Origin: Apodemus sylvaticus
Lineage: Eukaryota > Chordata > Mammalia > Rodentia > Muridae
Direction of reading: 5' to 3'
Length of the DNA: 64,000 nt
Assembly (NCBI RefSeq): GCF_947179515.1
Contig: NC_067472.1
Location: forward strand, 163,349,261 to 163,413,260
The notes under the pieces were generated by a model. That model searched no databases and had not been told where the DNA came from. It was given only the letters and a program-made list of their open reading frames with translations. Made by a program: the position numbers and the translations under genes. This document shows, piece by piece, positions 54,771 through 64,000 of this stretch. Position 1 is the first letter of the stretch, and every line of letters begins with the position of its first letter.

Positions 54771-56361
54771 TGAGACATGCAGACATGTATAGATTCTTAG
54801 AATTTCTTGCCAACCTTTATTGTCTTCTTTCTCCAAATTTCATTTCATTTCTTAGTTGCTCCCAGAATCTCAGTGTTAGTTCTAAATGCTGAACCTACTG
54901 TCCACTTACTCAAAGCTAACTATCTAGGTACTAAAGTCTCCAGTTGTTCCTAGCGTATAATACTGTGAAGTATAAAATCTGGCTACTCATTGTGTTGCTA
55001 GGGGTTGTAACCCTGAATCACAAGGTGAGCATTTCAGCCAATAGGTAATCATAAGTTAAAGGTATCTAGAGGAATAAAATCCCTACAGTCTTCCATTCCT
55101 TTAATGAATTTTCTGAGGCATGATTTCTCAGGGCAACATTGCAGAAGACATTCTAAAATGATGGATATACTGGACAAGGATCCAAGAATTTGCCTTTGAG
55201 TCCTGGAGGAGAATACATTCAGATACATGACAGACTCTTGGGAACCCTCTCAGCATAAGACAGAGCTAAGCCCATAAAGTCCCAAATTCTCCAAAGACAA
55301 AGGATCACTGGGCCATGGAATACTTCTTTATCACTCTAATGGTTCCTAGAACACATTTTGGGGGAATTTTGCTTTAAATTATTCTCAATAATCATAGCCC
55401 AACTTTGTATGAGAGAAACCTTGGAGCTTACACCACCCTCTGATGCCCTTGATGTCCCTTAGTTACAGCTCACCAACAGCTCTGTAGAAATGGTGAAAGG
55501 ACCTTAACCTTTGCTGGTTCAGAGTCTATGAATTCTCCAGTGAAGCAATGTACTTAAAGGCAACATTGTCTGGTTGAAGAAGAATGAATTTTTCTAGAAC
55601 TGATTTATGATTCTCTGGTTTATAACTTCTGCAACTGTGGACAGTAGACATAACATATCAATGGAATGCCCAGAAGATCAGGGATACTGTCTGCTTATTA
55701 GAAGTGCTCTGTACCATGACTCTACCTGCCACATATGGATGAGTTAGGATGTAGCATACAAGGGAATTCTTGAAGAAAGGTTTTATGGTAGGTGTTGTTG
55801 ACTGTATTCCTAGTTAACATGAAGACATAAATCATTTTTCACACTCCCATATTTCCTGTCTGATGTCTACAACTTCTACTTTCAACACAAATACAAGGAA
55901 ACAGATATGTTTCATTGGGAAAGAAGACAGGAGATCCCTGGATACTTCAGCCTGGGTTAGCCAAGCTCTCATCCATATCTTCCCAGATATAGAAGAATAA
56001 ATCACCACCAGAAAACCATTTCTGAACAATCTCATCACAAAACCTTTTCTTCATTTTCTGTAGGGTACTAGCCATCATTAAACATTTGTTGAACAGAAAT
56101 AAAATTGTTTATTAGATGCTTCTGGATTTGATAAAGTATTTAAAATTTTCCTTTTCACTGATCCATGATTAAAACCATGGCTAGTACTAAAGGATATTGG
56201 AAGCTTTCTGATTACAGCATGGTGAAATGTATATAGGCTATTAGGAATCTGTATATAATTACAGGGTAAGCCATGATATTAAATAAATAAAACATTTAAT
56301 GGAAAAGAACAACAATTAATTTCTACTTACCAATGGGGAAAACATGGAAACAGTAATTAAC
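54771..56361. other. No recognised gene or repeat
   Basis: Unassigned sequence over 1.6 kb with no domain-bearing frame. Confidence 0.45.
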
Positions 56362-56807
56362 ATGTGTTTTTAGAATTATGGTATATATGCACAATGGAAT
56401 ACTATTCAGCTATTAAAAACAATGAATTCATGAAATTCTTAGGCAAATGTATAGAACAAGAAAGGGTCAACCTGAAAGAGGCAACCAAATCACAGAAGAA
56501 CACACATGGTATGCACTCACTAATAAGCAGATGTTAGCCCAAAAGCTCAAAATAAACAAGGTGGGCATCAGTGGGATCTTGTTGGTCAGGTAAAGGCTCA
56601 ATAGAACCCCAACAAAGGGAAACAGAGCAGGGGAGGTGGGAGTGTGTTGGGTGGAGGGGCATATATGTGGAGGCAGGGGGAAGGAGGAGAGGGATGGTTT
56701 GGGGGGCTCTTAGGGGAGGAGGAATATCAGGAAAGGTTTTACCATTGGCAATGTAAATGAAGACGATGTTCAATAAAAAAAATACAGGAGAAAAAATGTG
56801 TTCTTAG
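56362..56807 (+). mobile_element. 5'-truncated L1 with 12-bp target-site duplication
   Basis: The body from 56374 ('aattatggtatatatgcacaatgg') holds the end of ORF2 and a G-rich 3'UTR, ending 'atgtaaatgaagacgatgttcaataaaaaaaa'. Flanks are ATGTGTTTTTAG (56362-56373) and ATGTGTTCTTAG (56796-56807), 11 of 12 identical. The right flank overlaps the left duplication of the next L1. Confidence 0.88.
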
Positions 56808-57403
56808 GCAAATTCTTTTTTTAAATAATTTTTTTATTTTCAATATTCTTTGTTTATAATCAAAATGATTTTCCCTTTCCCAGTTCTCCCCCTCCCCATA
56901 AGTTCCCTAAGCCCTCTTCCCTCTGCCCATTCTCCTATCAACCCCCTCCTACTTCTCTGTCCTGTTATTCCCCTACTATGCTGGAACAAGCATTTTCAGG
57001 ACCAGGGACCTCTCTTTCCTCCTTCTTGGGAGTCATTTGATATGTGAATTGTGTCTTGGTTATTCAGAGTTATTGAGCTAATACCACTTCTGGGCATATA
57101 CCCAGAGGATTCCCCAGCATGCAATAAGGTCACATGCTCCACTATGTTCATAGCAGACTTATTTATAATAGCCAGAAGCTGGAAAGGATCCAGATGTCCC
57201 TCAATTGAGGAACGGATTCAGAAAATGTGGTATATTTACACAATGGAATACTACTCAGCAATTAAAAACAATGAACTCGTGAAATTCATAGACAAATGGT
57301 TGGATCTGGAAAATATCATCCTAAGTGAGGTAACCCAATCACAAAAGAACACACATGGAATACAGTCACTGATAAGTGAATATTAGCTCTTAGGCAAATT
57401 CTT
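56802..57403 (-). mobile_element. Twin-primed (5'-inverted) L1 with perfect 16-bp target-site duplication
   Basis: 56818 to about 57080 is L1 3'UTR on the minus strand, starting with the T-rich tail complement. About 57081-57387 is the ORF2 C-terminus on the plus strand (IPLLGIYPEDSPACNK, then the YTMEYYSAIKNNELVKF segment), ending 'gaatattagct'. The minus part starts in the L1 map at that same 'attagctc', so this is one L1 with an inverted 5' segment. TCTTAGGCAAATTCTT occurs exactly at 56802-56817 and 57388-57403. Confidence 0.96.
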
Positions 57404-58819
57404 AACATTGTTAGAATAGCAACAGCATCTGTGACAATAATAACCATTGAGACCTTAACCTTTTCTTAGCAACCTAGTATAAGATTGTGTTTCAAGATTT
57501 CTAAAAGAATGACAGTCAACATTTACTTTGGGCTTCTTTCCTAAGACTTTTCTATGACACTCTCATCAGTAGATTGGGAAGTAATTACTGGAAGCTAATA
57601 CTGCAGCAAAGCCAGGTTGAAACCTAAGAGAACCTATGTACTTACCCAATACAACAAAAGCTTGCCAGGTAGCTAGGATCAAAATTCTTGGAAATTAAGC
57701 AATTTAGATAATCTGAGACCAGACCAGCACACTCTTTGTTCCCTTTAAATAGGAGAAAACCAGAGATACAAGTAATTGAACCTTTACTCCCAACTTGCCA
57801 AGGTAGCTAAGTGATTATGCCAGACCTCAGACTTGTTGAGGGAGTTTCTTGTCATTGTCTGGCATGAAGATTTGACTTTTAAAAATTATCTTCCATGCTC
57901 TTTAATTCTTGTCAAATAAATGTTCTATGCTACTATACACCCTGATGCCTGCAGGTCATTCTGTAGGAACACAAAAATACAAAGTTGATGATTGCAAACC
58001 TGCCGAAATACACAGAAAATGCTTGAGGGTAGAGACTATGTCTAATGCATCCTAGGATACAGAAGCAGTGAGGATGTCAAGAAAATGCACAGCTAAATGC
58101 TCTAATGCAAAAGAAAAATAGTATGCCATAGATATTTTTAAAGGAGAAGGTACTCATACACAGTGGTTGGTTGTGTGCTATTTGTAAGTAGAAGAAGAAC
58201 CATTGACTCTGGGTACTTGTATTTGCCCTGCCAGGTTTCCAAAATGGAATATCTTTTCCATGAACCTTCCTAATTGGTGTACTTCCATTCATATTTTCCT
58301 TAAATTCCCTGGTTCCCAGGGGTTGGGACAGCTTTGCATGTAACTCTTAATGTAACATCTACAGATGAAAGATACCAACATTTGCAGGAGGAGGGAATGT
58401 AATGGCTGCCACTCTGGGTCATTGACCACAACCCTCAAGAGAGGATCTTAATTAGCCTCTTGGTGTTTCCCTTAAATAGGCCACTTCCCTTTCTCTGTTA
58501 GACATTATTTCATATTCTATTGCCAGGGTCTGTTTGCATTTGCTGCAGTTCTTTCATTATTAATGTAAAGGAGCAATTCAGCATTTCATGATTAATTTTA
58601 AAGTAGATCTTCCTTGTGTAAATAATTGATGAGAATGGTGATCAGAGCAACCTGAAGACAGGAGTTGGCACCCCTCCTGCTGACTCCTGTCTTCTTGCTT
58701 GCACTGATTTTCCTGCCTTATCCCAAGACCCTTCCTTTGGTTGCAGCTGTATTGTATTTTCCAACTTCTTGTCCCTGACTCCTTTATTTGTGTGTCCATT
58801 TATAGTGCAACAGCTATAC
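57404..58819. other. No recognised gene; possible noncoding element and a hairpin
   Basis: No repeat words found. 58330-58640 is complex sequence with retained-looking motifs (TGACCACAA near 58430, TTAATTAGCC near 58449). A perfect inverted repeat lies at 58654-58694. The 73-codon antisense frame at 58578-58799 is not recognisable. Confidence 0.4.
58654..58694. repeat. 12-bp perfect inverted repeat (stem-loop)
   Basis: GAAGACAGGAGT at 58654-58665 and its complement ACTCCTGTCTTC at 58683-58694 are separated by 17 bp. Could form a hairpin; no function is implied. Confidence 0.8.
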
Positions 58820-58886
58820 TAAAAATAAAATAAAATAAAATAAAAAAATTTAAAAAAATAAAATAAAATAAAAAAATAAAAATAAA
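58820..58886 (+). repeat. A-rich (AAAAT)n tract
   Basis: AAAAT and AAAATA units with longer A runs over about 67 bp. The Phe/Tyr frame on the minus strand is its translation. Confidence 0.95.
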
Positions 58887-59087
58887 CACATTTATTTCTG
58901 GTTTTCTCCAACTGTTTATAAGAGGAAAACTTGAAAAAGCAGAGGAAGTTATTTCTATCCTCCTGGGGTATTAAGGCCAATTGAAGATGAATAAGAAACA
59001 ATCTAATAAAGGAAAAGCAACTTGTTTTTATATTATGTATAACACAGATTTTACAATTAAAAAAATAAGATGCCGAATGCTGAGATA

Positions 59088-60296
59088 GGGCGGCGGCGGC
59101 GGCGGCGGCGGCAGCAGCGGCAGCAGTGGCTGCTCCAGCTGAAGGGCCATCAGCAGTGGAACCAAGGCGTCACAGGGACCAGTTAGGCCCTGCGCCCACG
59201 ACCACTGACCTTCGCTGACCAGCCGGGCAGCAAGCAGCTGCAGTTGTGCGGCGCCTTTCCTGCACGGAGACCACTTCAGAACTCGGCCTCCCACCAGTCA
59301 GGAGAGGAGCATCCATCTTGGTTCCGTACTCCAGGAATCGGACAGACTGAGGTACACAAACATAATCCGAGGCCAACACCGCGGTGGTCTGAGCCCGACG
59401 GGCGTTGGCCTGCACCCAGGCCCTGGGCGGGTCGGGGGGCCATCGGGGTGCCAACCCAACCAGGAGGTTTTTTGCCCAGGCCTGCGAGCTCGCCTCCACC
59501 ATTTTGCCTGCAGGATGACAGAGAGCTCAGGCGTGCAGACCTGTAACAGGCATAGCCTAAGGCTAACAAAGCGGGGGTCCAGGCCCCAAAAGGCACAAGA
59601 CTGACCCCAAGAACTGGGCGGCTTGGTGGGCCATCTGTGAGTCAACCCGCCCAGGTGATTGTTAGCAAAGCAGACTCTCCCGGAGCTTTCAGGGAGCGCG
59701 GGCTCGCACGCCCGCCATCCTAGTCACCTGGCAAACCCAATTAACAGTCATAGCCCTTGGGGAACTTTGCTCGGACCTTGGCCTCCCAGGCTTTTGCCTG
59801 GACTCAGGGACTGGGCAGCCAGGCTAACCTTGTGTGCGACAGCCCGGTTGGCAGATCGGCTGCCCAGCGGAGTGAGCGGAACACAGGGGAGGTCACAGAA
59901 GCATACACCGTCGGCACTCCCTGGGAGTGCACACGGGCTCCATCTGCTCCACAGACACAATCTGGGGCAAGGCCTCAGGCAGAAACCCTTAGCTCTACTC
60001 TCTCTGCTTCCGGATCCAGATCAGTCTGGGAGGCAGCATTACATCTCCAAGTCCTGCAAGTGGCTAGCTGGGCTTCCGGGCGGCCAGCTGGGAGAAGTCA
60101 GTGTGCTCCAGTGAATCCAGCGGGCCCCAGCGGGAGCCTTCGGGTGCCTGCTTTGGGATCGGAACAGCCTGGGCAGAAGCACACTGTCTACAAGCAGTGC
60201 AGGAGGTAAGCTGTGCACCAGAGGCCAACTGGGAAGGGGCAGCTTGCACTGGTGAGTCCAGCACTGACAAGATAAACTAACACCAGTGAGATCTAG
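59088..60296 (+). promoter_or_regulatory. L1 5'UTR with internal promoter
   Basis: CpG-rich region of 1.2 kb starting with a GGC run (59088-59112) and GCAGCA units. It contains 'catccatcttggttccgtac', typical of murine L1 leaders. Three diverged units recur at roughly 190-bp spacing, each with 'ctgggcgg/ctgggcag' followed by 'gtgccaaccc / gtcaaccc / gcgacagccc' (about 59420, 59615, 59805). Long shadow frames on both strands arise from the high GC. Confidence 0.8.
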
Positions 60297-61568
60297 ATGG
60301 CAAAAGGCAAACGCAGGAACGTCACTAACAGAAATCAAGGCAATATGGCAACATCTGAACCTAATTCTCCTCTACCAACATGTCCTGGATACCCCATCAC
60401 ACCAGTAAAACAAGATTTGGATTTAAAATCACTGGTCATGATGCTGGTACAGGAACACATGAAGGTCATACATAAAGAAATTCAGGAGAAAATGGATCAA
60501 AAGTTAGAAGCCCTTGCAAGGGAAACACAAAAATCATTGAAAGAAATCCAGGAGAATACAAAAGCCAACAAGGAGGAAATGCAAAAATCACTTAAAGAAA
60601 TACAGGAGAACTTTGCTCAACAGGCTGAGGTCATGAAAGACGAAACACAAAAATCTCTTAAAGAAATACAGGAGAACTTTGGTCAACAGGCTGAAATCAT
60701 GAAAGAGGAAACACAAAAATCTCTTAAAGAATTACAGGAAAACACAAACATGCAAGTGAAGGAGCTAAGCAAAACCATCCAGGATCTAAAATCAGAAGTA
60801 GAAACAACTAAGAAAACTCAAAGGGAGACAACTTTGGAGATAGAAAGCCTTGGGAAGAAATCAGGGGACAGAGATGCAAATATCAACAACAGAATACAAG
60901 AGATAGAAGAAAGAATCTCAGATGCTGAAGATTCCATAGAAACCATGGACTCAACAGTTAAAGAAAATGCAAAATGCAAAAAGCTTGTAACCCAAAATAT
61001 CCAGGAAATCCAGGACACAATGAGAAGACCAAACCTAAGGATTATAGGCATAGATGAGAGTGAAGATTTACAACTTAAAGGGCCAGCAAATATCTTCAAT
61101 AAAATTATGGAAGAAAACTTCCCTAACCTAAAGAGAGAGATGCCCATGAATATACAAGAAGCCTACAGAACTCCAAACAGACTGGACCAGAACAGAAATA
61201 CTTCCCGTCACATAATAATCAAAACACCAAATGTTCTAAACAAAGAAAGGATACTAAAGGCAGTAAGAGAAAAAGGCCAAGTAACATATAAAGGAAGACC
61301 TATCAGAATCACAGCAGACTTTTCACCTGAGACTATGAAGGCTAGAAGGTCCTGGGCAGATCTCATGCAGACTCTAAGAGAACACAAATGCCAACCAAAA
61401 CTACTATATCCAGCAAAACTCTCAATCACCATAGATGGAGAAACTAAGATATTTCACGACAAAACCAAGTTTACCCAATATCTGTCCACAAACCCGGCCC
61501 TAAAAAGGATAATAGGAGGACAACACCAATACAAGGAGGGAAACTTCACCCTGGAAAAAGCAAGATAG
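60297..61568 (+). CDS. L1 ORF1p, RNA-binding chaperone
   Basis: ORF1p coats L1 RNA as trimers and acts as a nucleic-acid chaperone in the cytoplasmic L1 particle. This 423-codon frame starts at ATG with G at +4 (MAKGKRRN) and ends in TAG. A basic N-terminus (1-20) is followed by a coiled coil at about 40-185. It contains tandem 22-residue units with core QKSLKEIQEN at about 78-152, explaining why it is longer than the approximately 360-380 residues I expect for murine ORF1p. The RRM-like domain follows at about 240-330 (RRPNLRIIGIDE; REKGQVTYKGRPIRI at 324-338), then the C-terminal domain (DFSPETMKARRSW, LREHKCQPKLLYPAKLSITI). No frameshift or stop is seen. The C-terminal tail (IIGGQHQYKEGN) differs from the mouse form I remember. 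Transcribed from the 5'UTR upstream. Confidence 0.97.
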   Translation: MAKGKRRNVTNRNQGNMATSEPNSPLPTCPGYPITPVKQDLDLKSLVMMLVQEHMKVIHKEIQEKMDQKLEALARETQKSLKEIQENTKANKEEMQKSLKEIQENFAQQAEVMKDETQKSLKEIQENFGQQAEIMKEETQKSLKELQENTNMQVKELSKTIQDLKSEVETTKKTQRETTLEIESLGKKSGDRDANINNRIQEIEERISDAEDSIETMDSTVKENAKCKKLVTQNIQEIQDTMRRPNLRIIGIDESEDLQLKGPANIFNKIMEENFPNLKREMPMNIQEAYRTPNRLDQNRNTSRHIIIKTPNVLNKERILKAVREKGQVTYKGRPIRITADFSPETMKARRSWADLMQTLREHKCQPKLLYPAKLSITIDGETKIFHDKTKFTQYLSTNPALKRIIGGQHQYKEGNFTLEKAR

Positions 61569-61627
61569 TAACCTTTCATCAAACCCAAAAGAAGTTAAGC
61601 ATTAAAATTTAAAAAATAACGTCAAAA

Positions 61628-64000
61628 ATGATAGGAAGTAACAATCACTATTCCTTAATATCTCTTAACATCAATGGACTTAATGACCCAATAAAAAGAC
61701 ACAGACTAACTGAATGGATACGTAAACAGGACCCTACATTTTGCTGCTTACAGGAAACACACCTCAGGGTCAAAGACAAACACTACCTTAGAGTAAAAGG
61801 CTGGAAGACAATTTTACAAGCAAATGGTCTCAGGAAACAAGCGGGAGTAGCCATTTTAATATCAGATAAAATTGACTTTCAACCCAAAGTCATCAAAAGT
61901 GACCCTGAGGGACACTTCTTGCTGGTCAAAGGAAAAATACAAAAAGAAGAACTGTCAATCCTGAACATCTATGCCCCAAATGCAAGGGCACCCTCTTTCG
62001 TAAAAGAAACTTTATTAAAACTAAAAGCACACATTGTACCTAACACAATAATTGGGGGTGACTTCAACACTGCATTTTCCTCAATGGACCGATCAGGAAA
62101 ACAGAAACTAAACAGGGACACAATGAAACTAATTGAAGCTTTGGACCAATTAGATTTAACAGATATATATAGAACATTCTATCCTAAAACAAAAGAATAT
62201 ACCTTTTTCTCAGCACCTCATGGTACCTTCTCCAAAATCGACCATATAATTGGTCACAAGACAGACCTCAACAAATATAAGAAGATCGAACTAATCCCAT
62301 GCCTCCTATCTGATCACTATGGAGTAAAAGTGGTCTTCAATAGCAACAGAAACAACAGAAAGCCCACATACACGTGGAAACTGAACAATACTCTACTCAA
62401 TGATACCTTGGTCAAGGAAGAAATAAAGAAAGAAATTAAAGACTTTTTAGAACACAATGAAAATGAAAACACAACATACCCAAATCTATGGGACACAATG
62501 AAAGCAGTGCTAAGAGGAAAACTCATAGCCCTGAGTGCCTCCAAAAAGAAAATGGAGAGAGCATACATTACCAGCTTAATGACACACCTGAAAGCCCTGG
62601 AACAAAAAGAAGCTATTTCGCCCAGGAAGAGTAGAAGGCAGGAAATCATCAAACTCAGGGCCGAAATCAATCAAGTAGAAACAAAGAGAACCATACAAAA
62701 AATCAACAATACCAGGAGCTGGTTCTTTGAGAAAATCAACAAGATAGATAAACCCTTAGCCAGAATGACCAAAGGGCACAGAGAAAGTATCCAAATTAAC
62801 AAACTTAGAAATGAAAAGGGAGACATAACAACGGAAACTGAGGAAATCCAAAAAATCATCAGATCCTACTACAAGAGCCTATACTCAACACAACTGGAGA
62901 ATCTGGAGGAAATGGACAATTTCCTTGACAGATACCAAATACCAAAATTAAATCAGGACCAACTAGACCATCTAAACAGTCCCATAATGCCTAAAGAAAT
63001 AGAAGGAGTCATAGAAAGTCTTCCAACCAAAAAAAGCACAGGACCAGATGGCTTCAGTGCAGAATTCTACCAGACCTTCAAAGAAGAGTTAACACCAATA
63101 CTCTTCAAACTATTCCACAAAATAGAAACAGAAGGAACACTACCCAATTCCTTCTACGAAGCCACAATTACGCTGATACCAAAGCCACACAAAGATCCAA
63201 CAAAGAAAGAGAACTTCAGACCAATTTCCCTTATGAACATCGATGCAAAAATACTCAATAAAATTCTTGCCAACCGAATCCAAGAACACATCAAAACGAT
63301 CATCCACCATGATCAAGTAGGCTTTATCCCGGGAATGCAGGGTTGGTTAAATATACGGAAATCCATCAATACAATCCACTACATAAACAAACTCAAAGAA
63401 CAAAACCACATGGTCATTTCATTGGATGCTGAAAAAGCATTTGACAAAATTCAGCATCCCTTCATGCTTAAAGTCTTGGAGAGAACAGGAATTCAAGGCC
63501 CATACCTAAACATAGTAAAAGCAATATACAGCAAACCGGTAGCCAGCATCAAACTAAATGGAGAGAAACTTGAAGCAATCCCACTGAAATCAGGGACCAG
63601 ACAAGGCTGCCCCCTTTCTCCTTATCTTTTCAATATTGTACTTGAGGTACTAGCTCGGGCAATTCGACAACATAAGGAGGTCAAAGGGATACAAATTGGA
63701 AAGGAAGAAGTCAAACTATCATTATTTGCAGACAACATGATCGTCTACCTAAGTGACCCAAAGAACACCACTAGAGAGCTCCTACAGCTGATAAACAACT
63801 TCAGCAAAGTGGCAGGTTATAAAGTCAACTCAAGCAAATCAGTGGCCTTCCTATACTCAAAGGATAAGCAGGCTGAGAAAGAAATTAGGGAAATGACCCC
63901 CTTCACAATAGCCACAAACAGTATAAAGTATCTTGGGGTGACTCTTACCAAACATGTGAAGGATCTGTATGACAAGAACTTCAAGACTCTGAAGAAGGAA
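61628..64000 (+). CDS. L1 ORF2p, endonuclease and reverse transcriptase (partial, runs off window)
   Basis: ORF2p nicks target DNA and copies L1 RNA into the nick. From the ATG 59 bp after ORF1 the frame is open for 791 codons to the last base; family proteins have about 1,280 residues, so the Cys-rich end lies outside. The AP-like endonuclease (1-239) keeps N14, E43 (LQETH), D145 and N147 (GDFNT), D205 and H230 (SDHYG). In the RT, motif A is intact (SLDAEKAFD, D600) and RQGCPLSP is at 658-665. The catalytic box at 700-703 reads FADN (GAC AAC at 63731-63736) instead of FADD. Loss of the second aspartate should abolish or cripple polymerisation; a sequencing error is the alternative. The older inverted L1 at 25487-27640 still reads FADD here. 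Confidence 0.95.
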   Translation, partial: MIGSNNHYSLISLNINGLNDPIKRHRLTEWIRKQDPTFCCLQETHLRVKDKHYLRVKGWKTILQANGLRKQAGVAILISDKIDFQPKVIKSDPEGHFLLVKGKIQKEELSILNIYAPNARAPSFVKETLLKLKAHIVPNTIIGGDFNTAFSSMDRSGKQKLNRDTMKLIEALDQLDLTDIYRTFYPKTKEYTFFSAPHGTFSKIDHIIGHKTDLNKYKKIELIPCLLSDHYGVKVVFNSNRNNRKPTYTWKLNNTLLNDTLVKEEIKKEIKDFLEHNENENTTYPNLWDTMKAVLRGKLIALSASKKKMERAYITSLMTHLKALEQKEAISPRKSRRQEIIKLRAEINQVETKRTIQKINNTRSWFFEKINKIDKPLARMTKGHRESIQINKLRNEKGDITTETEEIQKIIRSYYKSLYSTQLENLEEMDNFLDRYQIPKLNQDQLDHLNSPIMPKEIEGVIESLPTKKSTGPDGFSAEFYQTFKEELTPILFKLFHKIETEGTLPNSFYEATITLIPKPHKDPTKKENFRPISLMNIDAKILNKILANRIQEHIKTIIHHDQVGFIPGMQGWLNIRKSINTIHYINKLKEQNHMVISLDAEKAFDKIQHPFMLKVLERTGIQGPYLNIVKAIYSKPVASIKLNGEKLEAIPLKSGTRQGCPLSPYLFNIVLEVLARAIRQHKEVKGIQIGKEEVKLSLFADNMIVYLSDPKNTTRELLQLINNFSKVAGYKVNSSKSVAFLYSKDKQAEKEIREMTPFTIATNSIKYLGVTLTKHVKDLYDKNFKTLKKE

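Larger units (their letters stand above)
59088..64000 (+). mobile_element. Full-length-type L1 retrotransposon, cut by the window end
   Basis: The order is complete for the part visible: GC-rich 5'UTR, intact ORF1, 59-bp spacer, ORF2 open to the last base. The 5' edge is put at the GGC run because AT-rich, non-L1 DNA precedes it. No target-site duplication can be checked since the 3' end is outside. Both frames open over 3.6 kb marks a young insertion by comparison with every other L1 here. One catalytic RT residue is changed (see ORF2). Confidence 0.93.

Noticed and set aside
59088..59112. CpG island of a host gene promoter
   Set aside because: The GC-rich block is continuous with L1 ORF1 and is the L1 leader.
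59028..60338. Several 100-150-codon frames on both strands
   Set aside because: Shadow frames of the CpG-rich L1 5'UTR, where stop codons are rare.

Overview
This window is mammalian, and specifically murid rodent, nuclear DNA. Nearly everything recognisable is a rodent retrotransposon: L1 copies of several ages, B1, B2/B3, B4 and ID SINEs, MaLR-type and ERV LTRs, plus a few old mammalian MIR and L1M relics and many long CA/TG microsatellites. The 3' ends of the younger L1 copies and the tandem 66-bp units in L1 ORF1 look more like Rattus than Mus to me. That is recognition from memory, and another murine rodent is possible. I found no host gene: no believable exon, tRNA, snRNA or CRISPR array. 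The short open frames outside L1 are chance frames, many of them translated microsatellites. The region is best read as intergenic DNA or a very large intron.

Layout. 1-11160 is AT-rich sequence with scattered SINEs, a MIR, an old antisense L1 3'UTR and two microsatellites. 11165-16605 is a dense patch of L1 3' fragments, MaLR LTRs and SINEs, including an L1 nested in a MaLR LTR. 16700-21650 is mostly unassigned. 21655-22660 is a degenerate minisatellite split by an LTR-like insertion. 23640-27640 holds an L1M relic and a textbook inverted L1. 28005-33357 has MaLR-like and L1 pieces, and two solo ERV LTRs whose 6-bp target duplications can be read directly. 33364-43250 is quieter, with one stretch (36660-38080) that looks unique and possibly conserved. 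43255-47275 is a nest: an old L1 remnant hit by an inverted L1 and by a ~1-kb LTR-like element. 47734-57403 carries further L1, B4, MIR and MaLR copies and two L1s inserted within a few bases of each other. 59088 to the end is a full-length-looking L1 cut by the window edge.

How the coding parts work together. The terminal L1 has a CpG-rich 5'UTR, an intact 423-codon ORF1 (RNA chaperone) and an ORF2 open for all 791 codons visible (endonuclease plus reverse transcriptase). All endonuclease catalytic residues are present, but the reverse-transcriptase FADD box reads FADN, so the copy may be catalytically dead despite open frames. The other recurrent theme is twin priming: at least three, probably four, L1 insertions have an inverted 5' segment, three of them bounded by clear 16-bp target-site duplications.
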